Position numbers and translations under genes: made by a program. 34,750 nt of DNA from contig JAGVKQ010000028.1 of the NCBI GenBank assembly GCA_020050435.1, forward strand, positions 1-34,750, read 5' to 3'. Below the pieces are notes generated by a model that did no database searches, was not told the origin of the DNA, and was given only the letters and a program-made list of their open reading frames with translations. Shown here one piece after another: positions 26,190 to 34,750 of this stretch. This stretch comes from Candidatus Caenarcanales bacterium. Lineage in GTDB: Bacteria > Cyanobacteriota > Vampirovibrionia > 2-02-FULL-35-15. Each line of letters begins with the position of its first letter. The stretch's first letter is position 1.

Positions 26190-27429
26190 ATTGTAGGTAA
26201 AGGGGAAATTCATTACATAATGATTCTACCGTTTTTTTAGCATTTTCTTTTGTTTTGTTATCAGATGGGTTTTTCAATACATCTGAAATCGTTTTACCTA
26301 AAAGTTGCATTTCCTTAATTCTTAGACCTCTTGTAGTTACTGCAGGTGTTCCTAGTCTGATCCCACTGGTTACAAATGGTGACTGTGGGTCTTTTGGAAT
26401 AGTATTTTTATTACAGGTAATTCCTACGCTATCTAATAAAATCTCTGCTTCTTTACCAGTAAGGCTAACTTTTCTAAGGTCAACAAGTAAAAGATGATTA
26501 TCTGTTCCACCACTTACTACATCTACCCCAGATTTAATTAAGGACTTTGCTAATTCTTGAGCATTTTCAAGTACTGATTTTTGGTAGTTCTTAAATTCTG
26601 GAGAAAGCGCTTCTTTAAGTGCTACTGCTTTGGCTGCAATAACATGCATCAATGGTCCACCTTGACTACCAGGAAATACTGCAGAGTCTATTTTCTTTGC
26701 AAATTCTTCTTTACAGAAAACCATTCCGCCTCTAGGACCCCGAAGAGTTTTATGTGTAGTGGTAGTAATAAAGTGTGCATGTGGAAATGGGCTAGGATGT
26801 AGTCCAACAGCTATGAGTCCAGCGATATGTGCCATATCTACCATTAAATAAGCACCAATAGAATCTGCAATCGCTCTAAATCTTGCAAAATCTATAGTTC
26901 TGGAATATGCACTAGCTCCAGCAATGATTAGTTTTGGGTTCTCTGCTTTTGCAATTTTTTCTAACTCATCATAGTCAATAAAACCATTTTCATCTACACC
27001 GTATGAAGCCACTTTAAACCATTTGCCAGAAACATTGGCTGGAGATCCATGAGTAAGGTGTCCACCCTGATCCAGAGACATTCCAAGTATAGTATCTCCT
27101 GGTCTTAACATCGCTAAAAAAACAGTAAAGTTCGCCTGTGCACCGCTGTGTGGCTGAACGTTTACATGTTCTGCACTAAAAAGTTTCTTTGCTCTTTCAA
27201 TGGCAATCTTTTCAACTTCATCTACATTTTCGCATCCGCCATAATATCTTTTTCCTGGCAATCCTTCAGCGTATTTATTTGTAAGAACAGTACCCTGTGC
27301 TTCCATTACAGCAAGGCTAGTAAAATTTTCACTGGCTATAAGTTCAAGCCCAGATTGTTGTCTGTGAAATTCTCTATTTACTGACTCGTAAATTTCAGGA
27401 TCAACTAATTTTAAATTTTCAAGTGTCAT
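26176..27429 (-). CDS. glyA: Serine hydroxymethyltransferase
   Basis: A PLP enzyme that interconverts serine and glycine and loads 5,10-methylene-tetrahydrofolate. 417 residues, normal length. The PLP lysine is K227 in [14 protein letters not shown]; other blocks are [36 protein letters not shown] and [14 protein letters not shown] lies about 6 bases before the ATG, inside the end of the Rieske gene. It gives one-carbon units to the purine pathway that purF starts, though they are not in one operon. Confidence 0.98.
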   Translation of the reverse strand: MTLENLKLVDPEIYESVNREFHRQQSGLELIASENFTSLAVMEAQGTVLTNKYAEGLPGKRYYGGCENVDEVEKIAIERAKKLFSAEHVNVQPHSGAQANFTVFLAMLRPGDTILGMSLDQGGHLTHGSPANVSGKWFKVASYGVDENGFIDYDELEKIAKAENPKLIIAGASAYSRTIDFARFRAIADSIGAYLMVDMAHIAGLIAVGLHPSPFPHAHFITTTTHKTLRGPRGGMVFCKEEFAKKIDSAVFPGSQGGPLMHVIAAKAVALKEALSPEFKNYQKSVLENAQELAKSLIKSGVDVVSGGTDNHLLLVDLRKVSLTGKEAEILLDSVGITCNKNTIPKDPQSPFVTSGIRLGTPAVTTRGLRIKEMQLLGKTISDVLKNPSDNKTKENAKKTVESLCNEFPLYLQYALK

Positions 27430-27430
27430 T

Positions 27431-27775
27431 TTAACTCCCTTTTATCGTTACAAAAATTTCATCATTTTCTATTTTAACCGGATAAGTTTCAGCAAATACA
27501 TCTTGTCTGGGATGGCTGATACATTTCCCTGTGGCTAAATCAAAGGTCCAGGAATGCCAACAACAAGTAACCTGTGCTTTCTCACAGTCTACTGGTCCTT
27601 CATGTAGAGGTCCACCAGCATGTATACAGATATTATTTATGGCATATAATTTATTGTTTGTATTAAAAATACCTATTTCTTTTCCATCAACCTGAATCGC
27701 CTTAGCTTGGCCTGTAGGAAGCTCATTTACCTTACAAACCCTTACTAATTTTGAATTCGTTTTTTCCATAACCAT
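27431..27775 (-). CDS. Rieske-type [2Fe-2S] ferredoxin
   Basis: 114 residues, a single Rieske domain without a membrane anchor or catalytic partner domain. The ligand motifs are visible: C50-I-H52 and C71-C-W-H74 (C-x2-H), with [11 protein letters not shown] and [10 protein letters not shown] typical of the NirD/BphF-like soluble group. Probably a small electron carrier. It stops one base before the glyA ATG, so it is in the same transcript. ATG at 27775 or 27769; neither has a strong Shine-Dalgarno. Confidence 0.9.
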   Translation of the reverse strand: MVMEKTNSKLVRVCKVNELPTGQAKAIQVDGKEIGIFNTNNKLYAINNICIHAGGPLHEGPVDCEKAQVTCCWHSWTFDLATGKCISHPRQDVFAETYPVKIENDEIFVTIKGS

Positions 27776-27957
27776 AAGAGTTTAGCAGTAATTACTAAAC
27801 TTTTATAGAATTTATAATATGGTGTATTGGCAAAGTAAGGTTTTGTCTGATTCATTCAGCAAAACTTGTAAAGTGATAGGCAAAGCCATTCCAGTGTATA
27901 TTGCAAAGCCCGACAAGTGACGAAGGAACGAGGAGGGCGGTGAGTAATAGATTTAAC

Positions 27958-29694
27958 ATGTATGAAACAATAACTTGCCTTTTTAAGTCATCTTTAAATA
28001 TGCAAGAAGATTATAATAGCGAAGCATTTTTAAGACGTTTGAAATTATATCTTTTTATTTTTGTATTGATGGTTGGGTTTTCTCATACGTGGGCAGTAAG
28101 AGATTCTGTAGATCCTGATGGAGTCTCTTATTTAGATGTAGGAAATGCATATTTTAATGGTAACTATAGCGGTGCTATAAATGCAAATGGTTACTGGAGT
28201 CCGCTTTATCCTTTAATTCAAGGGGCTTCAAATTATTTGTTTAATCCTTCTATTGATTCAGAATCATTGTTTATACATCTAGTAAATTTTATAATTTATA
28301 TATTTTCATTTCTTGCTTTTAAATTTTTCTTTACTCAGCTTATGAGTAAAATTGATTCAGAAAATAAAGAGTTAATAACTTTAAATTTGGTGACATTTCC
28401 AAAATGGGCATGGATTACAATTGGGCATTTTCTTTTTATATGGAGCTCAATGAATCTAATTACCATTTCTAAAGTTACGCCAGATATGTGTGTTTCTGTT
28501 TTTGTTTATTTGATTTCTGGCATATTGCTAAAAATTTCCAGTAATAAAACTTCTATTGTTGATTTTGTTTTTTTTGGTCTTTTTCTTGCTCTTAATTACT
28601 TTTCAAAAGCTGCCATGTTATTGATTGCTTTGATTTATGTTCTTGTTCTGTTTTTCATGACAATTAAACAAAAAAGTAATTTTTTAAAACCATTGATTGC
28701 ATTGGTAGTTTTTCTTTTGGTTTCAGCTCCTTATATCAGTGAATTATCTAAAGCAAAAGGACATTTTACATTTAGCGAAACGGGAAAGCTTGTTTATTCT
28801 TTCAGAATGGAAGACACCTATTTCTGCTGGATGGGAGGTTTGAAAGGATGTAATCAAGCAACTCACCCCGCAAAGAAAATCTTTGATAAGCCCAATGCTT
28901 ATGAATTTGGTAGTCCAATAATAGGCTCATATCCTATATGGTTTGATCCTACTTATTGGTATGGTGGTCTGAGTGCTAAATTTAATCTAGTGAAACAGTT
29001 AAAGATTTTAGTTCAAAGTTTTGAACGAAGCTTTGATCTTTTTCTTGAAATGCAAGGATTTTTAATAGCGAGTTTTTTTATTCTTGCTATTTATTCATCT
29101 TTAAAATTGAAAGATGTTTGTAAATTATGGTTTTTAATACTCCCTTCAATTATTACTATTTTTATGTACTCTTTAATTGATTTGCAGAGCAGATATTTGG
29201 GAGCATTTATTTGTATTTTATGGATTAGTCTTTTCTATTCTATTCGATTAAAAAACACCGATGAGTCAAAAAAACTATTAAGTTCAGTGAGTGTTGTATT
29301 GATTTTATTCCTTGTGACAAATAGCGTCTACTCAAGAGATATGCTCACAAATGGCAAAATATCTTCTGCAGAAATGCACAGAGCCGTTGCAAAGCATCTT
29401 ATAAAAGTAGGACTTAGAGGCGGGGATAAGGTAGCAGTAGTAGGAACTGACTATGGCATATACTGGGCGCATTTAGCTAAAGTAAGAATTTCTTGTGAAA
29501 TTCCAGTAGAGGAAGAAAAGAATTTCTGGGTAAGTAGTAATGAAAGAAAAGAAGAACTTTTTAATAAGATGAAGCAGTATGATATGAAATATTTAGTCTC
29601 TGAAAGAGCCCCAGAAGTGGCTTTAGATCAAGGGTGGGTTAAGATACCTGAGACTAGTTATTGTTTTAGAATATTAGATACGATTCACGAATAA
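27958..29694 (+). CDS. Multi-span membrane glycosyltransferase (GT39/ArnT-like)
   Basis: 578 residues from ATG 27958. The open frame reaches back to TTG 27901, but the first 19 codons there are unusually GC-rich (a purine-rich run with AGGAGG at 27931-27936) and look like non-coding or repeat DNA. The N-terminal helix is followed by DSVDPDGVSYLDVGNAYFNG and NGYWSPLYPLI, the acidic first loop typical of polyprenyl-phosphate-sugar-dependent transferases. About 9-10 membrane helices follow, then a soluble C-terminal domain (about 460-578). Substrate unknown; probably decorates a surface glycan or protein. A 14-bp tandem repeat covers its stop. Confidence 0.75.
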   Translation: MYETITCLFKSSLNMQEDYNSEAFLRRLKLYLFIFVLMVGFSHTWAVRDSVDPDGVSYLDVGNAYFNGNYSGAINANGYWSPLYPLIQGASNYLFNPSIDSESLFIHLVNFIIYIFSFLAFKFFFTQLMSKIDSENKELITLNLVTFPKWAWITIGHFLFIWSSMNLITISKVTPDMCVSVFVYLISGILLKISSNKTSIVDFVFFGLFLALNYFSKAAMLLIALIYVLVLFFMTIKQKSNFLKPLIALVVFLLVSAPYISELSKAKGHFTFSETGKLVYSFRMEDTYFCWMGGLKGCNQATHPAKKIFDKPNAYEFGSPIIGSYPIWFDPTYWYGGLSAKFNLVKQLKILVQSFERSFDLFLEMQGFLIASFFILAIYSSLKLKDVCKLWFLILPSIITIFMYSLIDLQSRYLGAFICILWISLFYSIRLKNTDESKKLLSSVSVVLILFLVTNSVYSRDMLTNGKISSAEMHRAVAKHLIKVGLRGGDKVAVVGTDYGIYWAHLAKVRISCEIPVEEEKNFWVSSNERKEELFNKMKQYDMKYLVSERAPEVALDQGWVKIPETSYCFRILDTIHE

Positions 29695-29710
29695 CGATCC
29701 ACGATTAACG
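29680..29710. repeat. 14-bp imperfect tandem repeat at a gene end
   Basis: ACGATTCACGAATA (29680-29693) and ACGATCCACGATTA (29694-29707) followed by ACG; 12 of 14 bases agree. It spans the stop codon of the membrane glycosyltransferase and the short gap to the convergent HNH gene, so the last codons (DTIHE) may be repeat-derived. Confidence 0.6.
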
Positions 29711-29712
29711 GT

Positions 29713-30225
29713 TTATGCACTCATTCCTATAATATACTTCTGCCAATTTGGAAATTTAGATGTAGCAAGTCTAGTGGCTTCAAAGTACAAATATCCATGT
29801 GGTGATTTAGGTGGTTTAGCAAAGTGCATATTTGCTTCTTTAGGAGTTTTATTTCCTTTTTTTACATTGCAGGATTGGCAGCAGGCTACTACATTTTCCC
29901 AGGTATCTGTTCCACCACGACTACTGGGAAGTACATGGTCAATGGTCAAGCTTCCAGACTTTATACTGCAATATTGACAAGCATAATTATCTCTTATCAT
30001 TAGATTTTTTCTTGTTAGGGGGATTTCTTTATAAGGTACTTTAATATATTTTCTTAAACGTATAACAGTGGGTAAGTTAAAATTTCTGTAAACTACTTTT
30101 CCTGTATTTTCAATCTGCTCTGCTTTCCCTTTAAATACAAGTAAAAAAGCTCTTTTCCAATTGCAAATGTTAAGCGGTTCATATGAAGCATTTAAGACTA
30201 GTACTTTACACTTTGCGTGATTCAT
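29713..30225 (-). CDS. HNH endonuclease-family protein
   Basis: 170 residues from the ATG at 30225 (a TTG three codons upstream is the longer option). The start VLVLNASYEPLNICNWKRAF is typical of a conserved HNH group widespread in cyanobacteria and other phyla. The HNH domain (about 75-135) has C-x2-C (CQYC), LTIDHVLPSSRGG with the H of HNH, WENVVACCQSCNVKKGN, so a zinc-bound beta-beta-alpha metal fold. No intron, Cas or restriction partner lies nearby; it is probably a stand-alone chromosomal nuclease of unknown role. Confidence 0.88.
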   Translation of the reverse strand: MNHAKCKVLVLNASYEPLNICNWKRAFLLVFKGKAEQIENTGKVVYRNFNLPTVIRLRKYIKVPYKEIPLTRKNLMIRDNYACQYCSIKSGSLTIDHVLPSSRGGTDTWENVVACCQSCNVKKGNKTPKEANMHFAKPPKSPHGYLYFEATRLATSKFPNWQKYIIGMSA

Positions 30226-30510
30226 TTTTTTCAATCAGATAACCCTACTAATTTACTTATGACTAATTAGTTTAATAGACTACTTTATATATAAAAAGTT
30301 GTCCATCATTACGTAAATCAATTAGAAGTTTATCTTTTTTCTTCTCTACTGCTTCCTTCGTAGGACTGTTAAACCCTTTAAAAATTCATGCAGTATATAA
30401 TTTATACCCTTTAAAGCTTTAAATTTGGTTAAAAAAAAAGACAATTAGCAAGTTATAATTGATTTGATTAAAAATTGGTTATTAAATAGTTAAACTTTAG
30501 TAAGAAAAAT
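30226..30510. promoter_or_regulatory. Upstream region of purF with candidate promoter and direct repeats
   Basis: No gene seen. CCCTTTAAA occurs twice, at 30374-30382 and 30407-30415, 33 bases apart (about three helical turns), which could be an operator pair. A TATAAT box lies at 30454-30459, 51 bases before the purF ATG; no good -35 is visible at the normal distance. The region also serves the divergent HNH gene. Confidence 0.35.
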
Positions 30511-31983
30511 ATGACTTTTATAAGCTCTATAAATGATGAAATAGATGATAAACCCAAAGAAGCTTGTGGTGTATTTGGTTTAATTGCTCCTGGTGAAGAT
30601 GTAGCCAGAGTGGCTTTCTTTGGATTGTATGCACTTCAGCATAGGGGTCAGGAAAGCTGTGGAATAGCTACTTTTGACAATAATAACAACATTCACATCC
30701 ATAAAGAAATTGGATTAGTTAGTCAGGCTTTTGATGAAACTGTTCTTGCTAAGTTAAAAGGTGAAATTGTAGTTGGACACACCAGGTATTCTACTACTGG
30801 CTCAAATAATATTTGCAATGCACAGCCCATAATTGCTAGTTATAACGATTATGGAATTGCACTGGCTCATAATGGAAACCTTGTAAATGCTAATAGCTTA
30901 AGAGACACTTTGATAAAAAGAGGATATTCTTTTGAGTCCACTACTGATAGTGAAGTAATGGCTAAGCTTGTCATTTATGAAATGGCTAAAATTGATAAAG
31001 AGAAAAATCAGATCAATTTAAAAGAAGCTATTGTTAATGCTTTTAGGCAATGTAAAGGTGCCTTTTCTGTATCAATTGCCACTAAGGATCAAATAGTAGC
31101 TATAAGAGATCCTGATGGTGTTAGACCTTTATGTATAGGAATTACTAATAAAGGGCATCATGTAATCTCTTCAGAAAGTTGTGCTCTTGATATTGTCGGT
31201 GCAGAGTTTGTCAGAGATGTAGCCCCTGGTGAAGTAGTTCTTATAAATAGAATACAAAAAATTGACTCTACTTTTTTAACAAATGAAATAAAACCACACC
31301 ATTGTATTTTTGAGTTAATTTACTTTTCCAGACCAGATAGTCTTTTCAGAGGGCTTAGCATTTATCACTTTAGAAAAGAACTTGGAAGACAATTAGCTAG
31401 AGAATCATTTGTAGATGCTGACTATGTAATCTCAGTCCCAGACTCTGGAACTCCAGCTGCTATAGGATATGCAGAAGAATCAAAACTTCCATATTCTGAA
31501 GCACTTATAAAAAACAGATACATAGGAAGAACATTTATTCAGCCCACACAGATGTTAAGAGAATTAGGAATTAGATTAAAGTTAAATCCATTGAAAGATA
31601 TTATTGCTGGAAAGAAAATAGTAGTTATCGATGATTCTATCGTTAGAGGAAATACCTCTAAAAAATTAGTTAAATTGATTAGAGATTCTGGCGCTAAAGA
31701 AATTCACATGAGAATCAGTTCTCCACCTGTACAATGGCCTTGTTTTTATGGAATAGATATTGATTCCAGAGAACAATTAATTGCAGCGAATAACTCAGTA
31801 GATGAAATAGCTAAGTATATTGGTGCAGATTCTTTAAAATATATAAGCCATGAAGGTATGATTAAGGCTACTGGCTTATCTCGTGAGACTTTCTGCACAG
31901 CATGTTTTAGTGGTGAATATCCGATAGAAATACCTTCTGAATTAGAAGGGGCAAAACATAGGTATGAAACTGCTAAGGGATAG
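30511..31983 (+). CDS. purF: Amidophosphoribosyltransferase
   Basis: The first committed enzyme of purine synthesis: PRPP plus glutamine to phosphoribosylamine. 490 residues. A short propeptide (about 18 residues) precedes the Ntn nucleophile C19 in CGVFGL. The PRTase half carries VVIDDSIVRGNTSKKL. Cysteines at PHHCIF, QWPCFY and FCTAC match the four ligands of the [4Fe-4S] cluster of the B. subtilis-type enzyme, so this is the iron-sulfur, oxygen-sensitive form with processing. The ATG at 30511 keeps the short propeptide. Confidence 0.97.
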   Translation: MTFISSINDEIDDKPKEACGVFGLIAPGEDVARVAFFGLYALQHRGQESCGIATFDNNNNIHIHKEIGLVSQAFDETVLAKLKGEIVVGHTRYSTTGSNNICNAQPIIASYNDYGIALAHNGNLVNANSLRDTLIKRGYSFESTTDSEVMAKLVIYEMAKIDKEKNQINLKEAIVNAFRQCKGAFSVSIATKDQIVAIRDPDGVRPLCIGITNKGHHVISSESCALDIVGAEFVRDVAPGEVVLINRIQKIDSTFLTNEIKPHHCIFELIYFSRPDSLFRGLSIYHFRKELGRQLARESFVDADYVISVPDSGTPAAIGYAEESKLPYSEALIKNRYIGRTFIQPTQMLRELGIRLKLNPLKDIIAGKKIVVIDDSIVRGNTSKKLVKLIRDSGAKEIHMRISSPPVQWPCFYGIDIDSREQLIAANNSVDEIAKYIGADSLKYISHEGMIKATGLSRETFCTACFSGEYPIEIPSELEGAKHRYETAKG

Positions 31984-31994
31984 ATAAAATCTTT

Positions 31995-32261
31995 TTAAGG
32001 GTAATATTTGTAAATGTCTTTCCTATGCAAAACTCTTTCTAAAATTAAGGTTTCACCTTCTTGTTTTAAACCAAGTCTATAATCCCCAAATCTTACCTTG
32101 TAATATTTTTGGTGTCCTTTTAACTTCTCACATTTTCTTATTTCAGATAGTGAGCCACTCTTAACTATAGTTTCAAATGCAAAAATTTCAATACTTACTC
32201 TTTCATTTTTAGGAATTTTAGCTAAATCTTTTAAAAATGTTTTACTGTATAGTGTTTTCAA
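31995..32261 (-). CDS. RelE/ParE-family toxin
   Basis: 88 residues with the family layout: MKTLYSKTFLKDLAKIP start, LKGHQKYYKVRFGDYRLGL in the core and LERVLHRKDIYKYYP at the end. RelE toxins cut mRNA in the ribosome; ParE relatives poison gyrase; the arginines and K/Y tail suit RelE better. It overlaps the antitoxin gene by 4 bases (ATGA), antitoxin first, the normal order. Convergent with purF. Confidence 0.88.
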   Translation of the reverse strand: MKTLYSKTFLKDLAKIPKNERVSIEIFAFETIVKSGSLSEIRKCEKLKGHQKYYKVRFGDYRLGLKQEGETLILERVLHRKDIYKYYP

Positions 32262-32461
32262 TTTGCTTTGTCTAAGCCTTTATAAAATTCTTTAGCTTCA
32301 TTTAAGCCAAGATATTCTCTTTCATCTCCTTCTTGGATTAACTTAAAAAGCCCATGATCTTCAAGGATATCTTCTATTTTTTTAAAAACATTAATGTCAA
32401 TTTGAACAGCTATTGCTTTGTTTTGTTCATCCAGGATATATTTTTTTTCAAATTCATCCAT
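32258..32461 (-). CDS. Antitoxin partner of the RelE-type toxin
   Basis: 67 residues, acidic, preceded by GGGGGAG 7 bases before the ATG. The N-terminal half (IAVQIDINVFKKIEDILEDHGL) resembles Phd/RelB-like antitoxins with a short dimerising part; the C-terminal half (LGLNEAKEFYKGLDKAN) would wrap the toxin. Such pairs repress their own promoter, in the gap upstream. Identification rests mainly on the gene order. Confidence 0.8.
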   Translation of the reverse strand: MDEFEKKYILDEQNKAIAVQIDINVFKKIEDILEDHGLFKLIQEGDEREYLGLNEAKEFYKGLDKAN

Positions 32462-32598
32462 AACAACTCCCCCCTACTCATGTATTGATTTTACCAAATC
32501 TCATCATTGAAATCTCAGGTAAGTTAAAATCTTTTTAATCTTCCTTAAAAAGTGATTCAATTTTCGTACATTTAACCTTTTCATTACCTCTCACGTCT

Positions 32599-32604
32599 TA
32601 TAAT
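32599..32604 (+). promoter_or_regulatory. TATAAT -10 box before the cysteine-rich protein gene
   Basis: TATAAT followed by 11 bases and the ATG at 32616, the same spacing as at 378. No Shine-Dalgarno precedes that ATG. If used, the message is nearly leaderless. The -35 region is not consensus. Confidence 0.35.
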
Positions 32605-32615
32605 GCATGTACCAT

Positions 32616-34750
32616 ATGAAATTAAAGAAAAGAATATTTAGTGTTCTGTGCAATTTATTCTTAGTAGCTTCTACTTTACTTCCAAACTATATGGCCATAG
32701 CTAGTGCCGATAGGAGAGACGTTGTATACAACGTCTCAACAAAACCAGAAAATCTTATTGTTCAAAATGTGGAAGATAAGGTCTTAAAAGAGAAAAAATC
32801 TCCAGCTAAATCAAAAAAAACTTCTGCCCCAAAATGTATTAAATCAAAGGGTGAGTTTAAGCCATTTTGCGAGAACGGAGAGTTCACCTGCCCAGATAAT
32901 TCTTTTAAAAAAGTATGTGCAAAGTCAAATAAAAAACTAAAGCCATTTTGTGTAAGTAATAGAGGGAGAAAGAGATTAGGTGGATGTAGTATCAGTGATT
33001 TAAGTACCGCTGGATCTACACCTGCGTCTACTCCCATTACTGAAACCGCATTGCCTACAGATTCAACCACCACACAAAATATAAATCCAAGCTCTATTCC
33101 TTCACTAAATCCTGATGTTACTCCTTCTTCAGAACCTATACTTCCAGGATCAGTACAAATGGCTACTCCCTTACCAGTACAAACTTCTACCCCAGCACCT
33201 TCTAAGGCTAATATAGAATGTGGCTATTCTGGTCAACGATGTTGCAATGGAGTCAGTTGTAAAATTGGAAATTTAATTTGTCAGGAAGGTATCTGTGAAG
33301 TAATAAAGAGAACTGGTGAAGCAGCAAAAGTCATCGAGTCAGGACCTCAGCAAAACATCACAGCAAATCTAGTAAAAACTACAGACTCAGAAAATCATGC
33401 AGCACTTATAGTAAACACAGTAAATGAAAACCCACTCCCTAATATTTCTCTTCCGATTATAAATGTATTTAATAATTTCTTAGAAATAAAAGCTCCAGAA
33501 AATGCTAAACCACCTTATACTATTTCAGTTAATTACAGTGATGCAAAACTGTCTAATTCATCTAATTATTCTTACAGTGACATAAGGCTTTATCATGGAA
33601 TCGGCGAAAGTTGGGTAGATGTTACTACCTCTAATGACACTAATAGTTTTACTCTTACAGGAGTCGTAGATTCTCTTTCTCCATTTGTAGTGGGTGCTGA
33701 TCCTGCAGCAGCTTTAATTCCTACAAAACCTTGTGGAATAATTGGATTACAATGTTGTAGTTATCCTATTGTTAAGCCCTGTTTTTCTGGTGTGTGTAAT
33801 GGTGGAGTATGTACTGATCCAACAACATCAACTGGTGGACCTGTATGCAGAATAAATGGGGCAAGTTGTGTTGATGGTTCAGATTGTTGTAGTGGATACT
33901 ACTGTACTGCTACACCTGCACGAAGAGTAGGTGTATGTGCTCCTAATGAAGAATCTACACTTGTAAATCCAGTAGATGTTACGATCTCACCTACTGCAGA
34001 ACCTACATCTACCCCTACAGAACTTACCTCTGAAACAAGTTTAGATTTTGAAAGTTCAGTAATGTTCTGTGGAGGTGTTGGTGACTCGTGTTGTGATAGC
34101 ACTCCCCAGTGTCAACGTGGAACCACTTGTGGTTCGGGTAGGATTTGTCGTGGTGCTCCTTGTGGAAGACTTGATCAAACTTGTTGTAGTATGGATGCCC
34201 CATGTGACGGTACCGTACTTATGTGTGATTCTCCTTCTAATACTTGCAAGACCCCATGTGGGATAGAAAATAGTATGTGCTGTACTACTGGAACTCCATG
34301 TAGTTCTGGGCTTACCTGTAACTCTTCTATGGTTTGTGCTGCTTCATCCACTAGTTCTACATCATCTACCAGTTCCACTTCATCCACTACATCTGGTATT
34401 CCTTGTGGATCACGACAAGGTGCTTCATGTTGTGCTACAGGAGCTCCATGCCAATCTGGACTTTCTTGTAATCCTAGTTCTATGACTTGTTTTAATTGTG
34501 GAAAATTTGATCAACCATGTTGTACTACTGGAAGTCCTTGTGAATCTGGATTTAAATGTAATTCTGGTATGTGTGATGTAGATAATGGTAGTTGTGCAGA
34601 AAATGAAGCTTTATGTAATGGAGCGTGTGTTACCACACTTCCTAATAGTTCTATGTGTTCATTTCAAGATGCTAATCCTTGTTGTAATGGAAAATATTGT
34701 ACCGGTCAATTTGCTGTTCGTAATGGACTATGTTCACCATGCGGTGAAGT
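32616..34750 (+). CDS. Very large exported cysteine-rich repeat protein (3' end outside the window)
   Basis: An open frame of 711 complete codons runs from ATG 32616 to the edge with no stop. Signal peptide (KLKKRIFSVLCNLFLVAST.. ending near ASA-D). Parts: basic Lys/Ser region with a first cysteine group (C74-C127); Thr/Pro/Ser-rich linker (about 130-200); a first C-C module from C202; a beta-rich stretch (about 245-365) ending in FTLTGVVDSLSPFVVG; then at least seven or eight modules of the pattern CG...(x)CC..G.PC.SG..C....C (for example FDQPCCTTGSPCESGFKC). A Ser/Thr-rich run (about 34346-34396) separates modules. It should be exported and heavily disulfide-bonded. The module pattern is like animal and plant EB/dickkopf-like C-rich repeats only in outline. 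Function unknown. Confidence 0.85.
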   Translation, partial: MKLKKRIFSVLCNLFLVASTLLPNYMAIASADRRDVVYNVSTKPENLIVQNVEDKVLKEKKSPAKSKKTSAPKCIKSKGEFKPFCENGEFTCPDNSFKKVCAKSNKKLKPFCVSNRGRKRLGGCSISDLSTAGSTPASTPITETALPTDSTTTQNINPSSIPSLNPDVTPSSEPILPGSVQMATPLPVQTSTPAPSKANIECGYSGQRCCNGVSCKIGNLICQEGICEVIKRTGEAAKVIESGPQQNITANLVKTTDSENHAALIVNTVNENPLPNISLPIINVFNNFLEIKAPENAKPPYTISVNYSDAKLSNSSNYSYSDIRLYHGIGESWVDVTTSNDTNSFTLTGVVDSLSPFVVGADPAAALIPTKPCGIIGLQCCSYPIVKPCFSGVCNGGVCTDPTTSTGGPVCRINGASCVDGSDCCSGYYCTATPARRVGVCAPNEESTLVNPVDVTISPTAEPTSTPTELTSETSLDFESSVMFCGGVGDSCCDSTPQCQRGTTCGSGRICRGAPCGRLDQTCCSMDAPCDGTVLMCDSPSNTCKTPCGIENSMCCTTGTPCSSGLTCNSSMVCAASSTSSTSSTSSTSSTTSGIPCGSRQGASCCATGAPCQSGLSCNPSSMTCFNCGKFDQPCCTTGSPCESGFKCNSGMCDVDNGSCAENEALCNGACVTTLPNSSMCSFQDANPCCNGKYCTGQFAVRNGLCSPCGE

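Noticed and set aside
27776-27957. A tRNA gene in the gap before the membrane glycosyltransferase
   Set aside because: No cloverleaf or TTCGA-type T-loop can be made; the same holds for the other gaps.
29713-30225. HNH gene as a CRISPR, intron or restriction nuclease
   Set aside because: No repeats, Cas genes, intron or methylase lie nearby; the N-terminus fits a stand-alone HNH family.
32762-33073. A 103-codon minus-strand frame in the N-terminal part of the cysteine-rich gene
   Set aside because: Antisense shadow; no start signal and it conflicts with the clear plus-strand gene.
33899-34387. Open frames opposite or shifted within the cysteine-rich gene
   Set aside because: The long main frame, with regular cysteine spacing and a signal peptide, explains the region.

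Overview
The window is AT-rich, densely packed chromosomal DNA from a Gram-negative-type bacterium. My best guess is a non-photosynthetic relative of the Cyanobacteria (the Melainabacteria / Vampirovibrionia group). Supporting signs are yggS directly followed by sepF, a LabA-like NYN protein, a secreted CHAT-domain protein, a cyanobacterial-style HNH protein, envelope genes that fit an outer membrane (GT9 heptosyltransferase family, BamE-like protein), and bS21. The placement is inferred from gene content, not from a marker tree.

Layout. 1-97 is the start of a minus-strand gene that leaves the window. 395-4557 is a three-gene plus-strand unit: a NarL-type response regulator, an exported protein with two BamE-like repeats, and an exported protein with TIG-like domains and a C-terminal CHAT protease domain. 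4711-9523 is a minus-strand operon: NTF2-like exported protein, tilS, hpt, ftsH. 9584-10563 is an L-asparaginase II-family gene split by a -1 frame change at a run of eight A. 10549-12260 (minus) encodes a YtxH / DUF948 / YtxH / exported-protein cluster. 12439-13659 (minus) is an exported Kazal-type inhibitor. 13775-15865 (minus) is ilvC followed by a GT9 glycosyltransferase. 16079-16520 holds two small overlapping coiled-coil genes. 16820-18102 is yggS-sepF, then metG, a NYN/LabA-like gene and mgtE, all plus strand. 22163-23782 (minus) is a receiver-first histidine kinase. 23961-25065 is rpsU (short and easily missed, TTG start) overlapped by an exported repeat protein. 25062-27775 (minus) is Rieske ferredoxin, glyA and a WecA/TagO-type transferase. 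27958-29694 is a multi-membrane-span glycosyltransferase, 29713-30225 (minus) an HNH protein, 30511-31983 purF, 31995-32461 (minus) a RelE-type toxin-antitoxin pair. 32616 to the end is a very large cysteine-rich exported protein that runs off the window.

How it fits together. Most of the window is housekeeping: translation (metG, rpsU, tilS), nucleotide and amino-acid metabolism (hpt, purF, glyA, ilvC), division (sepF), proteostasis (ftsH), Mg2+ transport (mgtE) and envelope glycan synthesis. Between these lie secreted, low-complexity or disulfide-rich proteins (TIG-CHAT, Kazal, the C-C-rich protein, the palindrome-bearing repeat protein). These look like surface or secreted functions of the lineage and are the least explained part.

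The most unusual signals are: (1) three dispersed GTCATTGC-ended palindromic elements whose internal mini-hairpins keep their fold while the stem sequence changes, one of which may supply the -35 of a leaderless metG promoter; (2) GC-rich palindromes inserted in frame in coding sequence, two of them in one gene; (3) the A8 slippery break in the asparaginase gene; (4) the response regulator / BamE-like / TIG-CHAT unit; (5) the cysteine-rich protein at the right edge. I see no CRISPR array, tRNA, rRNA, insertion sequence or prophage.
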